Position numbers and translations under genes: made by a program. The notes below the pieces were generated by a model. It searched no databases. It was not told where the DNA came from and saw nothing but the letters and a program-made list of their open reading frames with translations. Shown one piece after another: positions 7,185 through 15,952 of a stretch of DNA of 64,000 bases. This stretch comes from Bacteroides ilei. GTDB taxonomy: Bacteria > Bacteroidota > Bacteroidia > Bacteroidales > Bacteroidaceae. Each line of letters opens with the position of its first letter. The first letter of the stretch is position 1. Location: NCBI RefSeq assembly GCF_900128495.1, contig NZ_LT635801.1, forward strand, positions 3,188,691-3,252,690. Reading direction: 5' to 3'.

Positions 7185-9821
7185 ATGAGAAAAAAGTATT
7201 TAAGTGCACTTCTGTTCGGAGCACTCTTGTTCGCTTCAGCAGGAACTTTTACTTCTTGTAAGGATTATGATGATGACATCAACAATCTGCAGACACAGAT
7301 TACTGCAAATGCTGATGCAATCAAAACATTGCAGGGACTTGTAGACGCTGGTAAATATGTAACAGATGTTACCGGTGATGGTGCTACAATCAATTTTACA
7401 TTTAATGATGGAACTACTAAAACCATAATAGTTGAAAGTGGAGAAACATCACAAACCTTAACTATTGATCCAACAACAGGGGAATTATTGAATAATGGAC
7501 AACCGACAGGTATTAAACCTGCAACTGATCCTGAAAAAGCTCCTATCATCATGGGCGAAGATGGTTGTTGGCAGACATTGCAGGAAGACGGAACCTATAA
7601 AACTACAGGTATCCCTGTTTCTGGTGTAAGTGTAACAGGAGATGAAAAAGAAGGTTGGGTTTTAACTATCTTTGATGCCGATGGTAACAAGGGTACTGTA
7701 AAAGTCCCAAGTGCTGCATCTTTGATTACTTCTATTACGGTAGCTGATAATACAGAAGATTTTGAAGTTAGCTATGCAACATTCAATAAACCAAGTTCAT
7801 GGAATGGAAAAGCGTCACTTCCTGATAATAAATCAGTTATTTTTGTATCAGAGGAAATTAACGTCCGTATTAATCCGGTTACTGCTCCTGCTACAGAAGT
7901 GGATTATTATTTGACAAATGCTAAAAATGTTAATCTAAGCAATGTCGTTTTGAAAGCCACCTCTACAGATATAGAAGGTGATTTGACTATTGGAGATACT
8001 CATAGCCGAGCTGCATATTCTAATAATGGTTTATACACTTTAGCTATGGAGCGTGCCTTCTTAACTCCAGATGCAGGTAGTGATTTTATAACTGAGTTGA
8101 AAAAAGTTGGATATACAGATGGTGGTACTAGAGATAATGCTGTAGCTTATGCTGTCGACGCAAATAAAACAGCACGCTCAGCTTATGCAGTTGCTGTCAA
8201 ATATGCAGAAGCTGCAAATCTTACATCTATTCAGATTAATAACGAAAGTGCGACTGTAAATGATGGAAGTACTTCTAAAGCATATACAGTTAAAGTTGGT
8301 TCTACCTATACAATTAAAGAAGGTCCGGATCAAAATGACAAGATGCTGGATATGTATTTTGAATTTAGTAAGACCGCAAAGGAAACATACGGTATTGAAT
8401 ATGATGATCTGAATAGAACATTTAAGGTTACAAAGAATCCTGATATAGATACTCCAGCTAACGGTTTTACATTCAAAGTTCATACATTGGACATCAAGGG
8501 TGCAGAAAAAGAATTTACTTACAATGTTACATTGAGTAGTGAAGTAACCTCTGATGTTACATATGATGCTATTACAGTTGATTTGTCAAAGAAATTTGCA
8601 GGAACAGGAAATAACTATGAAACTATTTCTCTGGATAAAATGGTTGAAGCTTTGGGTAGCAATTGGTCTCAATGGGCTAATTCTGTAGACTTAAGTAAAA
8701 CTACAGCTAAATTGTATACAAAAGCTGACTTGACCGATGATGCACCTATAGAAATAGAAACAAGTGGTACAGATAAGCTTGCTTTTTCAAAAGTTGATAA
8801 AGATGGCAAAGCGACAACTAGTGTTGATAATATTACGGCCGTTAAGTTGACAATTAATGAAAGTGCTACTCCAGATATCAAGCTGGATACCCAATATTAT
8901 TTGCAAATAACATTTAATACAGGTACTCCATCTAAAGTAAATAGTATTATTGTCCCTGTTACATTTACCGCACCGTCAGTAGCTGATCAATTGGTTGCTA
9001 AATCTGGATATGTAGATGCTACAACTGGTTCTATTTTTGCATATTACGACGAGTCTACTAGCGCTACTAACAAAGCCTTGAAGTTATCTAAGTACTTTGA
9101 TCAATTCATTAGTGATGCTACATATGCATTGAAGACTAATGATGAAGTGTATAAGGTTGGAAGTACTAAGTATTCTTCTGATGGATTGGCTGTAATTGAA
9201 AACAATGCTATTAGACTTAAACATGGAGCTGACAATAGTTTAGTTCTGCAAGATGGTACTAATAGAGAGTTCGGTTATGGTAAACAGCTTACTGTAGTAG
9301 CATCTAAAGATAATTATGAAGGCTGGAAATATAATACAGATACTAAGAAGGGTGAAAGTAGCTTTACTATTACAATCTTGAGTCCGATCTTCGAAGGTAA
9401 GATTGCATCTACTACTGGAACTTCCATCAATGTTATTGCTAATAATGAAGACGGCTTCCCAATTACAGCTGACATGATTACCTTGACAGATTATGCTAAC
9501 AACAAATATAATGTTGTTCCAGATAAGGAAAATAGTGGTACATTAACGAATAGTAAAGATAATACCACAGATGGTTGGTCTAGTGTACAAATCAAGAATG
9601 TTTATGTAACGAAAGCAGATAACAATACATATATTTCGAAGATTACATTACAGGATGTAAAAGCAGCTAATGGTAAAGTAACTCAAGAAGGTGCAATTGT
9701 TGTATTTGGTGATGTTACAGTTAGTGACTCTGTAGAAACTAAGATGACTGTAAATGTAGTTGATGAATGGGGTTATGTGACTTCACAGGATGTAAATGTG
9801 ACGATTGTTAAGAATAAATAA
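7185..9821 (+). CDS. Variable surface lipoprotein VA
   Basis: 878 residues with a signal peptide (1-24) and predicted lipidated Cys25, followed by KDYDDDINNLQ, a charged stretch expected to send the protein to the outer face of the outer membrane. Residues about 30-60 are coiled-coil like (INNLQTQITANADAIKTLQ). Then come a DGTTKTI beta segment, GCWQTLQEDGTYKTT and IPVSGVSVTG near residue 130-150, and the VPSAAS linker. The bulk is Ser/Thr/Asp/Asn-rich beta-type sequence with no enzymatic motif seen. Near the C-terminus ILSPIFEGKI and VVDEWGYVTSQDVNVTI match conserved endings of VC, VD and VE. Lack of cysteines after position 25 and the composition suit an extracellular repeat-like beta protein. 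Function is unknown; surface coat, adhesin or phage/antibody target are the obvious options. Confidence 0.88.
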   Translation: MRKKYLSALLFGALLFASAGTFTSCKDYDDDINNLQTQITANADAIKTLQGLVDAGKYVTDVTGDGATINFTFNDGTTKTIIVESGETSQTLTIDPTTGELLNNGQPTGIKPATDPEKAPIIMGEDGCWQTLQEDGTYKTTGIPVSGVSVTGDEKEGWVLTIFDADGNKGTVKVPSAASLITSITVADNTEDFEVSYATFNKPSSWNGKASLPDNKSVIFVSEEINVRINPVTAPATEVDYYLTNAKNVNLSNVVLKATSTDIEGDLTIGDTHSRAAYSNNGLYTLAMERAFLTPDAGSDFITELKKVGYTDGGTRDNAVAYAVDANKTARSAYAVAVKYAEAANLTSIQINNESATVNDGSTSKAYTVKVGSTYTIKEGPDQNDKMLDMYFEFSKTAKETYGIEYDDLNRTFKVTKNPDIDTPANGFTFKVHTLDIKGAEKEFTYNVTLSSEVTSDVTYDAITVDLSKKFAGTGNNYETISLDKMVEALGSNWSQWANSVDLSKTTAKLYTKADLTDDAPIEIETSGTDKLAFSKVDKDGKATTSVDNITAVKLTINESATPDIKLDTQYYLQITFNTGTPSKVNSIIVPVTFTAPSVADQLVAKSGYVDATTGSIFAYYDESTSATNKALKLSKYFDQFISDATYALKTNDEVYKVGSTKYSSDGLAVIENNAIRLKHGADNSLVLQDGTNREFGYGKQLTVVASKDNYEGWKYNTDTKKGESSFTITILSPIFEGKIASTTGTSINVIANNEDGFPITADMITLTDYANNKYNVVPDKENSGTLTNSKDNTTDGWSSVQIKNVYVTKADNNTYISKITLQDVKAANGKVTQEGAIVVFGDVTVSDSVETKMTVNVVDEWGYVTSQDVNVTIVKNK

Positions 9822-9839
9822 TGATCTTCATATATTAAT

Positions 9840-9873
9840 AAAAAAGAGCGACTCAATTGAGCCGCTCTTTTTT
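9840..9873. terminator. Bidirectional terminator between VA and the ATPase gene
   Basis: A-run, GAGCG..CTCAATTGAG..CGCTC stem, T-run. It serves VA on the plus strand and the convergent ATPase on the minus strand, and resembles the VD terminator closely. Confidence 0.88.
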
Positions 9874-9874
9874 A

Positions 9875-11014
9875 TTAATACATATTTTTCAACCATTCCG
9901 CTAAGAAATAATCATATACCCGATATACATCCTCCTCCTGTGTAACCAGATCGCTTTTCAGCAAAGGCTTGAGCGCAGCCTGCACGGAGCTGGCCGAAGG
10001 AAGGTTGTACTTTTTCATGAAAGCGGACGAGGTGATTCCTTTTGCTTCACCCTCCCGGGCAATGGCCTGAAGGACAATTTTCTGCTTGGGGGCAAGACGG
10101 GACAGAAGGTCTTTATAACTGCCTTCCTGCATCTGGATTACGTTATGCCATGCCGTTTCCACTTTATCCATTCCGCAACATTCACCCGATGCGGTCAGGA
10201 AGAACAATTCATTCATCATCATCTGTACAAACCAGGTACAACCGTTGAACCGACGGTAAACATCTTCTACCACGCATGCATCTATTCTTTTTCCTCTTTC
10301 TTCGAACATGCGGATTGCAAAACCGGTATAGGCGTCTTCCGGTATGACTCCCAATCCCATGCAGATGGCACTTTGGTAGAAAGGTTTGGAAGAAGAATTG
10401 AACATGTTGTTCATCAGATGCCGCTTGCTGCCCGAAAATATGAACTGAGTCTGCCTGCATTGCTGGATCTTGGTGCGCAGTAAGGCCTCTACATTCTCTT
10501 CCATATAAGTACCAATTTGCTGGAATTCATCAATAGCTACCAGACAGGGCTTGTCGGCAGCCTCGAGATAGGCAAAGATTTCATCTAAGGTAGTTTGTGG
10601 AGCTTGGATATCTCCCAGGCCGATATCAAAACCAGGTTCACCGGTCATCGGGTCCAATTTGAATCCTACCCGGAGAGAAGCTATAATCTGGAAGAACCGT
10701 TCGGTCCACGCTGTTTTCCGAGGCTTCAGTTCCTCATAGATAGCTTTTCCGAACAGATAGACAAATTCGGCCAAGGAACTAGTAGCATAGATATCGACAA
10801 AAAAAGTATAATAGCTTTTCTTAAGGGATTCCTGGTTAAAACAATGCCGGATCAGTCCGGTCTTTCCCATACGGCGGGGAGAAATCAATGCTACATTCCG
10901 TCCGTTTACAACCTGCTTGATAAGAAATTCTGTCTCGGAATGGCGGTCGCAGAAATAATGGTCGGAGACATATCTTCCCACCACAAAAGGATTTAATACA
11001 GTGATTGGTTCCAT
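9875..11014 (-). CDS. Archaeal-ATPase-type P-loop protein with C-terminal winged helix
   Basis: 379 residues. P-loop ISPRRMGKTGL (residues about 44-54), Walker B LVAIDEFQQI, and an FIFSGSKRHLM sensor-like segment place it in the STAND/archaeal ATPase group (PF01637-like). The C-terminal 85 residues (LAPKQKIVLQAIAREGEAKGITSSAFMKKYNLPSASSVQAALKPLL) form a winged-helix domain. Such proteins are abundant in Bacteroidetes and mostly of unknown role. It converges on VA and is head to head with VB1. A decayed homologue sits at the same place after VD (28967-29200), so this ATPase was once part of the VD cassette too. Confidence 0.85.
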   Translation of the reverse strand: MEPITVLNPFVVGRYVSDHYFCDRHSETEFLIKQVVNGRNVALISPRRMGKTGLIRHCFNQESLKKSYYTFFVDIYATSSLAEFVYLFGKAIYEELKPRKTAWTERFFQIIASLRVGFKLDPMTGEPGFDIGLGDIQAPQTTLDEIFAYLEAADKPCLVAIDEFQQIGTYMEENVEALLRTKIQQCRQTQFIFSGSKRHLMNNMFNSSSKPFYQSAICMGLGVIPEDAYTGFAIRMFEERGKRIDACVVEDVYRRFNGCTWFVQMMMNELFFLTASGECCGMDKVETAWHNVIQMQEGSYKDLLSRLAPKQKIVLQAIAREGEAKGITSSAFMKKYNLPSASSVQAALKPLLKSDLVTQEEDVYRVYDYFLAEWLKNMY

Positions 11015-11033
11015 ATGAAATATGTTTTATTAC

Positions 11034-11052
11034 AAATATAATTATTATATTT
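11034..11052. promoter_or_regulatory. AT-rich palindrome at the ATPase start
   Basis: AAATATAAT-T-ATTATATTT is a perfect 19-base palindrome beginning 20 bases upstream of the ATPase ATG (11014, minus strand). It may be an operator; the other intact ATPase genes in the array also have an inverted repeat in this position. Confidence 0.5.
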
Positions 11053-11091
11053 ATAATAAAAGTAAGGAAGAAGATTTTTTCACTTCCAGAT

Positions 11092-11400
11092 TGTCCCTTA
11101 TACGGCTATCCAGCTTTTTATATTATCCTATTTTTCTCTCATAACTAATAATTTAGGTAGGTATTTAAAATAGCCGCCGCGGTTACTCCACGTTCTGAAC
11201 TGTGTACTATTATTACTATAGACGTCCTAAATGGTCTTTAAATGTCCTGATTTTTCCGACAAATTCAAGACTCGTCCCTTATCCGTCCCTCGAAACAGAA
11301 TCTGAACCAGCTTCTTTAAGGGCTGGCTTGATTGTAAATAAAATGACTTGAGTTAGAATAATTTGAGTTTTTTAATTTATAAATTAAAATTTTTATTATT
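11092..11400 (+). promoter_or_regulatory. Structured leader of VB1 (unique type)
   Basis: Holds the upstream TTGTCCCTTA box (about 11092), TAGCCGCCGCGGTTAC with a GTTC-T-GAAC palindrome downstream (about 11171-11200), the CTCGTCCC-TTA-TCCGTCCC repeat (from 11271, 130 bases before the ATG), a hairpin CCAGC (11307-11311)/GCTGG (11322-11326), and the 54-base module (11347-11400). The part upstream of 11347 differs from the leader of the otherwise identical VB2. Confidence 0.65.
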
Positions 11401-14082
11401 ATGAGAAAAAAGTATTTAAGTGCACTTCTGTTCGGAGCACTCTTGTTCGCTTCGGCAGGAACTTTTACTTCTTGTAAAGACTACGATGATGACATCAACA
11501 ATTTGCAGGAACAGATTAATACTATTAAAACTGACCTTGAAAGCTTAAAATCTACAGTAGAAGGTCTTGATGGTGTTAAGACATTGAGTTTTGTTGATGG
11601 AACACTTGTTATTGAGACTGGTAAAGGAACAAAAGTTGAAGTTCCTGTTCCATCAGTTTCTAACGTTGAACAGACTACAGTTGAGCTAGACGGACAAAAC
11701 TTGGTTGTTAACGGTGAAGTTATCGGACAGGTAGGAGATAAGGTGACAGTAAATGAAGATGGTTATCTTTGCGTAAACGGCGAGGCAACTGAAATCAAGG
11801 CAGGTAAATACGCTATTTTGGAAAATGAATCAGACAATACTTATACTATTACATTGCCTGATGCAGAAGGTAATATGCAGACTATTACATTGCTGAAGTC
11901 TGTAGCTACAAATATCACTATAAAAGTTTATCATAATACAGGTAATGATGGTAAATACTCAATTTTCTCAGAGATTGAAGCAGAAGAACAATCTACCGAT
12001 GTTGATAAGAACTTCCAAAGTAACTACGGTATCGAATGGGGTGTAGCCGAAAAAGATATTGACTGGAAAGGTCCTAAGGGTACTGTTAAGGCAGGTCAGC
12101 TGCTTGTAGGTCAGCAGAACTGGGTAAGCGTAGATGTATATCCTAACAATGTAGAACTTGACAAACAGGTATTGAAATTGGTTGACATTAACGGCAATGA
12201 GGCTCCTGTAATTGTAACCGCATCACCTTCACGTTATGGAGAAGGACATACCGGCAGCCGTTCAGTAGCTCTAGGTGGCGCATGGGTGTTGGAAGTAACA
12301 ATGAACGAAACAGTTTCTGGGAATAATATGGGAACTGCTTTTGCTCAAAAATATGGTACAGAGAATCAGGGAAATCACGATACATGGGCAAACAAGACAT
12401 ATGCTCTGCAGGTAAACGGTAACATATTGACTGGATATGAGTTCGTTGTTGATACGCAAGCAGCCGCTTGCGCAATGACTGGCACTGATGCATTGTGGAA
12501 TGAAACTACTAAATCAGACAATGGAACAGTTCAATTAGACTTTAAGCCAGCTACCAATGACCAGTTTACTGCTTCTTTAGGAAAAGGACACATCCTCTCT
12601 TACGTACAGTCTTCTGTTTATGACTATATGTTCGAAATCGTTGATGCCGACAAGAACGATGCTGAAGCATGGGGTATCAAACTAGAGAACAATGTTCTAT
12701 ATGCTGAGAACACTACGAAAGCAGCAGGTAAGAAAATTCACTTGAATGTGATATTGCTGGGTGTTAACGGTGAAATAAAAGACTTCGGCTATACAAGCGC
12801 AATAACTACACCGATTACGGTTGAATTCGGCAATGTAACATCAGATGCTATCACATTGCCTGTTTCTGAATATAAGGTAACACCTAAGCAGTATGACTGG
12901 TCTATCCCGGGTAATAATAACGAGTTTGCAACAATCACTCTCGATATGGGTGACCTATTCAGCGGTATGACAGCTGAGGAAGCTATTGCTGTTGCTAAGG
13001 GTGGAACAGTTCTTAAGACTACAGATGAGACATTCCCGTTCTTGCGTGAGACAATAGTTAATAAATTCGGTACAAATACTGAGAACTCGACAATCAAGTT
13101 CTACAAGGCTGATGCTGAGACTGAAGTTACTTACGATGATTTGCAGGCTAACATCCGCAACATTAAGTACGCTAAAGTGATTTACGCTAAGCCTAATGCT
13201 TCTGATTTATGGAACTATAAGGCTACTCTCGGTCAGCATATCCTGACATTGACACTTGAAGATGCAACTGACAATCAAATCAGAAAAGCTAATGTTCCTG
13301 TAAACGTTACTATTCCTTCATTCTTCGAATTGTTCACTAAGTCTGCTGCTTGGGGTGATAAGACTGCGGTAGCTGTAGTTGACGGTGAAGGTAATCTTGA
13401 CTTGAAACAGTTGTACAATGATAAAACAGCTGCTGAAGAAATTACATACTTTGACAGTACTTCTTCATTCATTGCAAATGGTGAGTCAGCCGCTGAACGT
13501 ACAAAAGACAATGCTGGTAAGTTAACTAACATTGTAAAATTGAACGATAACGCAGCAGATGGTCATTCATTCAGAGACTTGTCTTCTAAGTTGAATTACA
13601 CAATCGTTCCTGAATGTGATAACTTCGATGTAACTTCTGGCAACTTTACTATCGACTTGATTACAAGAATTGACGGGGCTAAATTTGTTTACTATGTAGA
13701 TGGTAAAGAAACTGACATCGTAGTAGAACCGGAATCTGAAAATGTAATCAAAGCATTTAACAAGGAAACAGGCGACAAGAGACAAGGTTTATCATTCTAT
13801 AAGGCTGGTAAGGACAACGTATTTACTACAGGTTCTGTAGTAAATGGATTAGAGTTAGATCTTGCCAGTGGTGATAACTATATTGCTGAATTTGATGATA
13901 ATGCAGGTGACAAAGCAAAAGCTGAATTCAGTCATGGTGATTTGAAATTGTCAGGTCTTGCTGAGCCTAATACTGCTGACGGCTATACTACAGTATTGAC
14001 TATCACTTATAAGAAAGCATCTAAAGCAGGTGAAACAGATATTTGGGAAACATTCAAGATTAACTTGACTGTAAAGAAGTAA
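11401..14082 (+). CDS. Variable surface lipoprotein VB, copy 1
   Basis: 893 residues. It shares only the signal peptide and KDYDDDINNLQ start with VA; from residue 37 it goes its own way (EQINTIKTDLESLKSTVEGLDGVKTLSF). A coiled start is followed by short beta repeats (VDGTLVIETGKGTKVEVPV; VTVNEDGYLCVNGEATEIK). It lacks the GCWQ/IPVSGV block, the SPxYEGxI motif and the WGY ending of the other members, and ends DIWETFKINLTVKK. It is thus a second structural class delivered by the same signal module. No catalytic motif is recognised. Two cysteines occur in the body (near residues 123 and 360), unlike VA. Function unknown; surface location inferred from the signal. Confidence 0.87.
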   Translation: MRKKYLSALLFGALLFASAGTFTSCKDYDDDINNLQEQINTIKTDLESLKSTVEGLDGVKTLSFVDGTLVIETGKGTKVEVPVPSVSNVEQTTVELDGQNLVVNGEVIGQVGDKVTVNEDGYLCVNGEATEIKAGKYAILENESDNTYTITLPDAEGNMQTITLLKSVATNITIKVYHNTGNDGKYSIFSEIEAEEQSTDVDKNFQSNYGIEWGVAEKDIDWKGPKGTVKAGQLLVGQQNWVSVDVYPNNVELDKQVLKLVDINGNEAPVIVTASPSRYGEGHTGSRSVALGGAWVLEVTMNETVSGNNMGTAFAQKYGTENQGNHDTWANKTYALQVNGNILTGYEFVVDTQAAACAMTGTDALWNETTKSDNGTVQLDFKPATNDQFTASLGKGHILSYVQSSVYDYMFEIVDADKNDAEAWGIKLENNVLYAENTTKAAGKKIHLNVILLGVNGEIKDFGYTSAITTPITVEFGNVTSDAITLPVSEYKVTPKQYDWSIPGNNNEFATITLDMGDLFSGMTAEEAIAVAKGGTVLKTTDETFPFLRETIVNKFGTNTENSTIKFYKADAETEVTYDDLQANIRNIKYAKVIYAKPNASDLWNYKATLGQHILTLTLEDATDNQIRKANVPVNVTIPSFFELFTKSAAWGDKTAVAVVDGEGNLDLKQLYNDKTAAEEITYFDSTSSFIANGESAAERTKDNAGKLTNIVKLNDNAADGHSFRDLSSKLNYTIVPECDNFDVTSGNFTIDLITRIDGAKFVYYVDGKETDIVVEPESENVIKAFNKETGDKRQGLSFYKAGKDNVFTTGSVVNGLELDLASGDNYIAEFDDNAGDKAKAEFSHGDLKLSGLAEPNTADGYTTVLTITYKKASKAGETDIWETFKINLTVKK

Positions 14083-14106
14083 ATAATCAGAAATGATTCT
14101 CTATAA

Positions 14107-14137
14107 TAAAAAAGCGGCTCGTTTGAGTCGCTTTTTT
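14107..14137. terminator. Terminator after VB1
   Basis: AAAAAAGCGGCTC-GTTT-GAGTCGCTTTTTTT hairpin flanked by A and T runs, with one G-T pair; could act in both directions. Confidence 0.85.
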
Positions 14138-14305
14138 TATATCTTGCATCCAACTTTCGGGTACACTCCATTTTAATATAGACACCTTCTCTGTTTTTTA
14201 TAGCTGTTTAAACATGCCGAATAATTCTAGAAAGAAAGTGGAATGTAATGTAAATTTCCTTTGAAAGACTATATCAAAAGGTAACATGTTCCTTGTCTGG
14301 ATACT

Positions 14306-15484
14306 TCAATAGTTAAATCCGAACATCCAGAGCGGAATGACATTCCCATGCCCGTATTCTATATCATCCTTCACTACATAAGCCTTGCTGAGGCCTTCTA
14401 TCTGTTTCTGCCCTTTTTTGCGCCCGCCAATCTCGAATGTACAATCCAGAACCTGAAAATCGGATACCGATGATGTGATTACCTCCTGATTGACCCTCAT
14501 CTGGTTGAAGAAGAAAGTTTCACGCACATTACCGATATCGGCGCTTTCCCGGGCCAACGCATGGATGAGGTTCGTATTGTCCAGATAAATCTTGTCCACT
14601 TTCCCTAACCCACGAACTCCACCTGTGTCGTCACGTAGCTGGGATATCAGCCCGGCCTCTTCCAGATACAGACAATAATCCGCCACGCTGTTCCGGCTGA
14701 CGTTGAGTACGGTAGCCAGCGTACTGATGTTGGGCTTGAAAGGGACACTCCGGGCAATGACCGCCAGCAGACGTTTCAGCTTGCGGGCTGTAGAAACGTT
14801 CATGCCTGCATATTGGGGAATGTCCGTCTCAATGCTCAGGTTAACCATCTGCATGAGCTGGGCATCGAAATCATCATGTGGAAACGGATAATACCCTTGC
14901 CGCAGATACTCCGGAAAGAATTCGAAGGGATGGAAACCGGAAGGGAAGCCGGCTTTCAAAGTAAGAATATCCCCGGATGACAATACCGGAAAATCAAACC
15001 CGTGAAACAGGTTAAGGTATTCACGGAACGAAAGTCCCTGCATATGGTACATCACGGCCCGACGGCTCAAGTCGGCAGCTCCCTGGTGTATGTCCAGCAC
15101 GGATGATCCGGTAAAGACCACCTGCAATTCAGGGTGATAGTCGTACATCAGTTTCAGTTCCTTCGTCCAGTCCTTATAGCGGTGTATCTCATCGATGAAC
15201 AGATGACGGCCTCCGTATCTGACAAATTCATCGGCCAGATCCAGCAACCGGTGTTCCGCAAAATAGAAGTCTTCGGCCGTGACGTAAAGCGAGCGCTCAC
15301 GAGGCAGATGTTCCTTCAGGTATTGAAGGATAAGGGTCGTCTTACCCACACCACGTGGGCCGGTCAGTCCGATCATCCGGCTGCCCCAGTTGATGCGGTG
15401 ATACATATAGCGATGAAAACCGGTTCCGGTTTCCGAAAGCAGTTTGCTGAATCTTTCCTGTAATCTGTCCATGGTCTGTTTCAA
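14306..15484 (-). CDS. AAA_14/DUF4143-type ATPase, copy 1
   Basis: 392 residues. Walker A GPRGVGKTTL (residues about 42-51), Walker [14 protein letters not shown], then VVFTGSSVLDI and the typical AAA_14 tail with a winged-helix segment (STLATVLNVSRNSVADYCLYLEEAGLI) leading into a DUF4143-like C-terminus (DKIYLDNTNLIHAL...NQMRVNQEVITSS). This family is very common in gut bacteria and has no settled function. It is convergent with VB1 and head to head with VB2 across a 468-base gap that carries the VB2 leader. A TATTTTTG -7 box lies on the minus strand at 15496-15503. Confidence 0.88.
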   Translation of the reverse strand: MKQTMDRLQERFSKLLSETGTGFHRYMYHRINWGSRMIGLTGPRGVGKTTLILQYLKEHLPRERSLYVTAEDFYFAEHRLLDLADEFVRYGGRHLFIDEIHRYKDWTKELKLMYDYHPELQVVFTGSSVLDIHQGAADLSRRAVMYHMQGLSFREYLNLFHGFDFPVLSSGDILTLKAGFPSGFHPFEFFPEYLRQGYYPFPHDDFDAQLMQMVNLSIETDIPQYAGMNVSTARKLKRLLAVIARSVPFKPNISTLATVLNVSRNSVADYCLYLEEAGLISQLRDDTGGVRGLGKVDKIYLDNTNLIHALARESADIGNVRETFFFNQMRVNQEVITSSVSDFQVLDCTFEIGGRKKGQKQIEGLSKAYVVKDDIEYGHGNVIPLWMFGFNY

Positions 15485-15519
15485 TTGATTTCCTACAAAA
15501 ATAGGAATTTTGCTTAACT

Positions 15520-15551
15520 AATGAGCAAATAATACAGTAAAAATGCTCATT
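15520..15551. promoter_or_regulatory. Inverted repeat upstream of the ATPase (copy 1)
   Basis: AATGAGCA (15520-15527) and TGCTCATT (15544-15551), 16 bases apart, with a further TTGAGCA copy at about 15554. It lies 36-67 bases upstream of the ATPase ATG at 15484, just behind its -7 box, which suits an operator. The same element is at 20072-20103 in copy 2. Confidence 0.5.
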
Positions 15552-15650
15552 GGTTGAGCAAAAATGCAGAAAAAACGGGTCGTTAATCAGAAAAGTACTG
15601 TCTGTGTTCATCCTGTATAAGTTTTCTTTTATATAAAATCCCGGCCCTCG

Positions 15651-15952
15651 AATGTCCCTTCAATTTCCAAAATGGAAGCACATTTAGTTTATAATTAATA
15701 TTCTACAGATTTTTTCCTGATAGCCGCCGCGGTTACCCCACGTTCTGAACCACGCCCTGAAAGCTCTGTAGAAGCTATACAGGAGGTTTGAAAATCTGGT
15801 ATTTAGACCGATATTTTCAATTTCCGTCCCTTATCCGTCCCCCAGACAGATTCTGTTCCGGCTATTGTAAGCTTGGAACACAAATGTAAATGAAATAGCT
15901 TGAGTTAGAATAATTTGAGTTTTTTAATTTATAAATTAAAATTTTTATTATT
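15651..15952 (+). promoter_or_regulatory. Structured leader of VB2 (same type as VC)
   Basis: Upstream AATGTCCCTT box (15651-15660), TAGCCGCCGCGGTTAC (from 15721), GTTC-T-GAAC, a small CTGTA/TACAG stem (about 15767-15782), the TCCGTCCC-TTA-TCCGTCCC repeat (from 15823, 130 bases before the ATG), hairpin TGTTCC (15854-15859)/GGAACA (15875-15880), and the module (15899-15952). No full -33/-7 promoter was seen. Confidence 0.65.
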
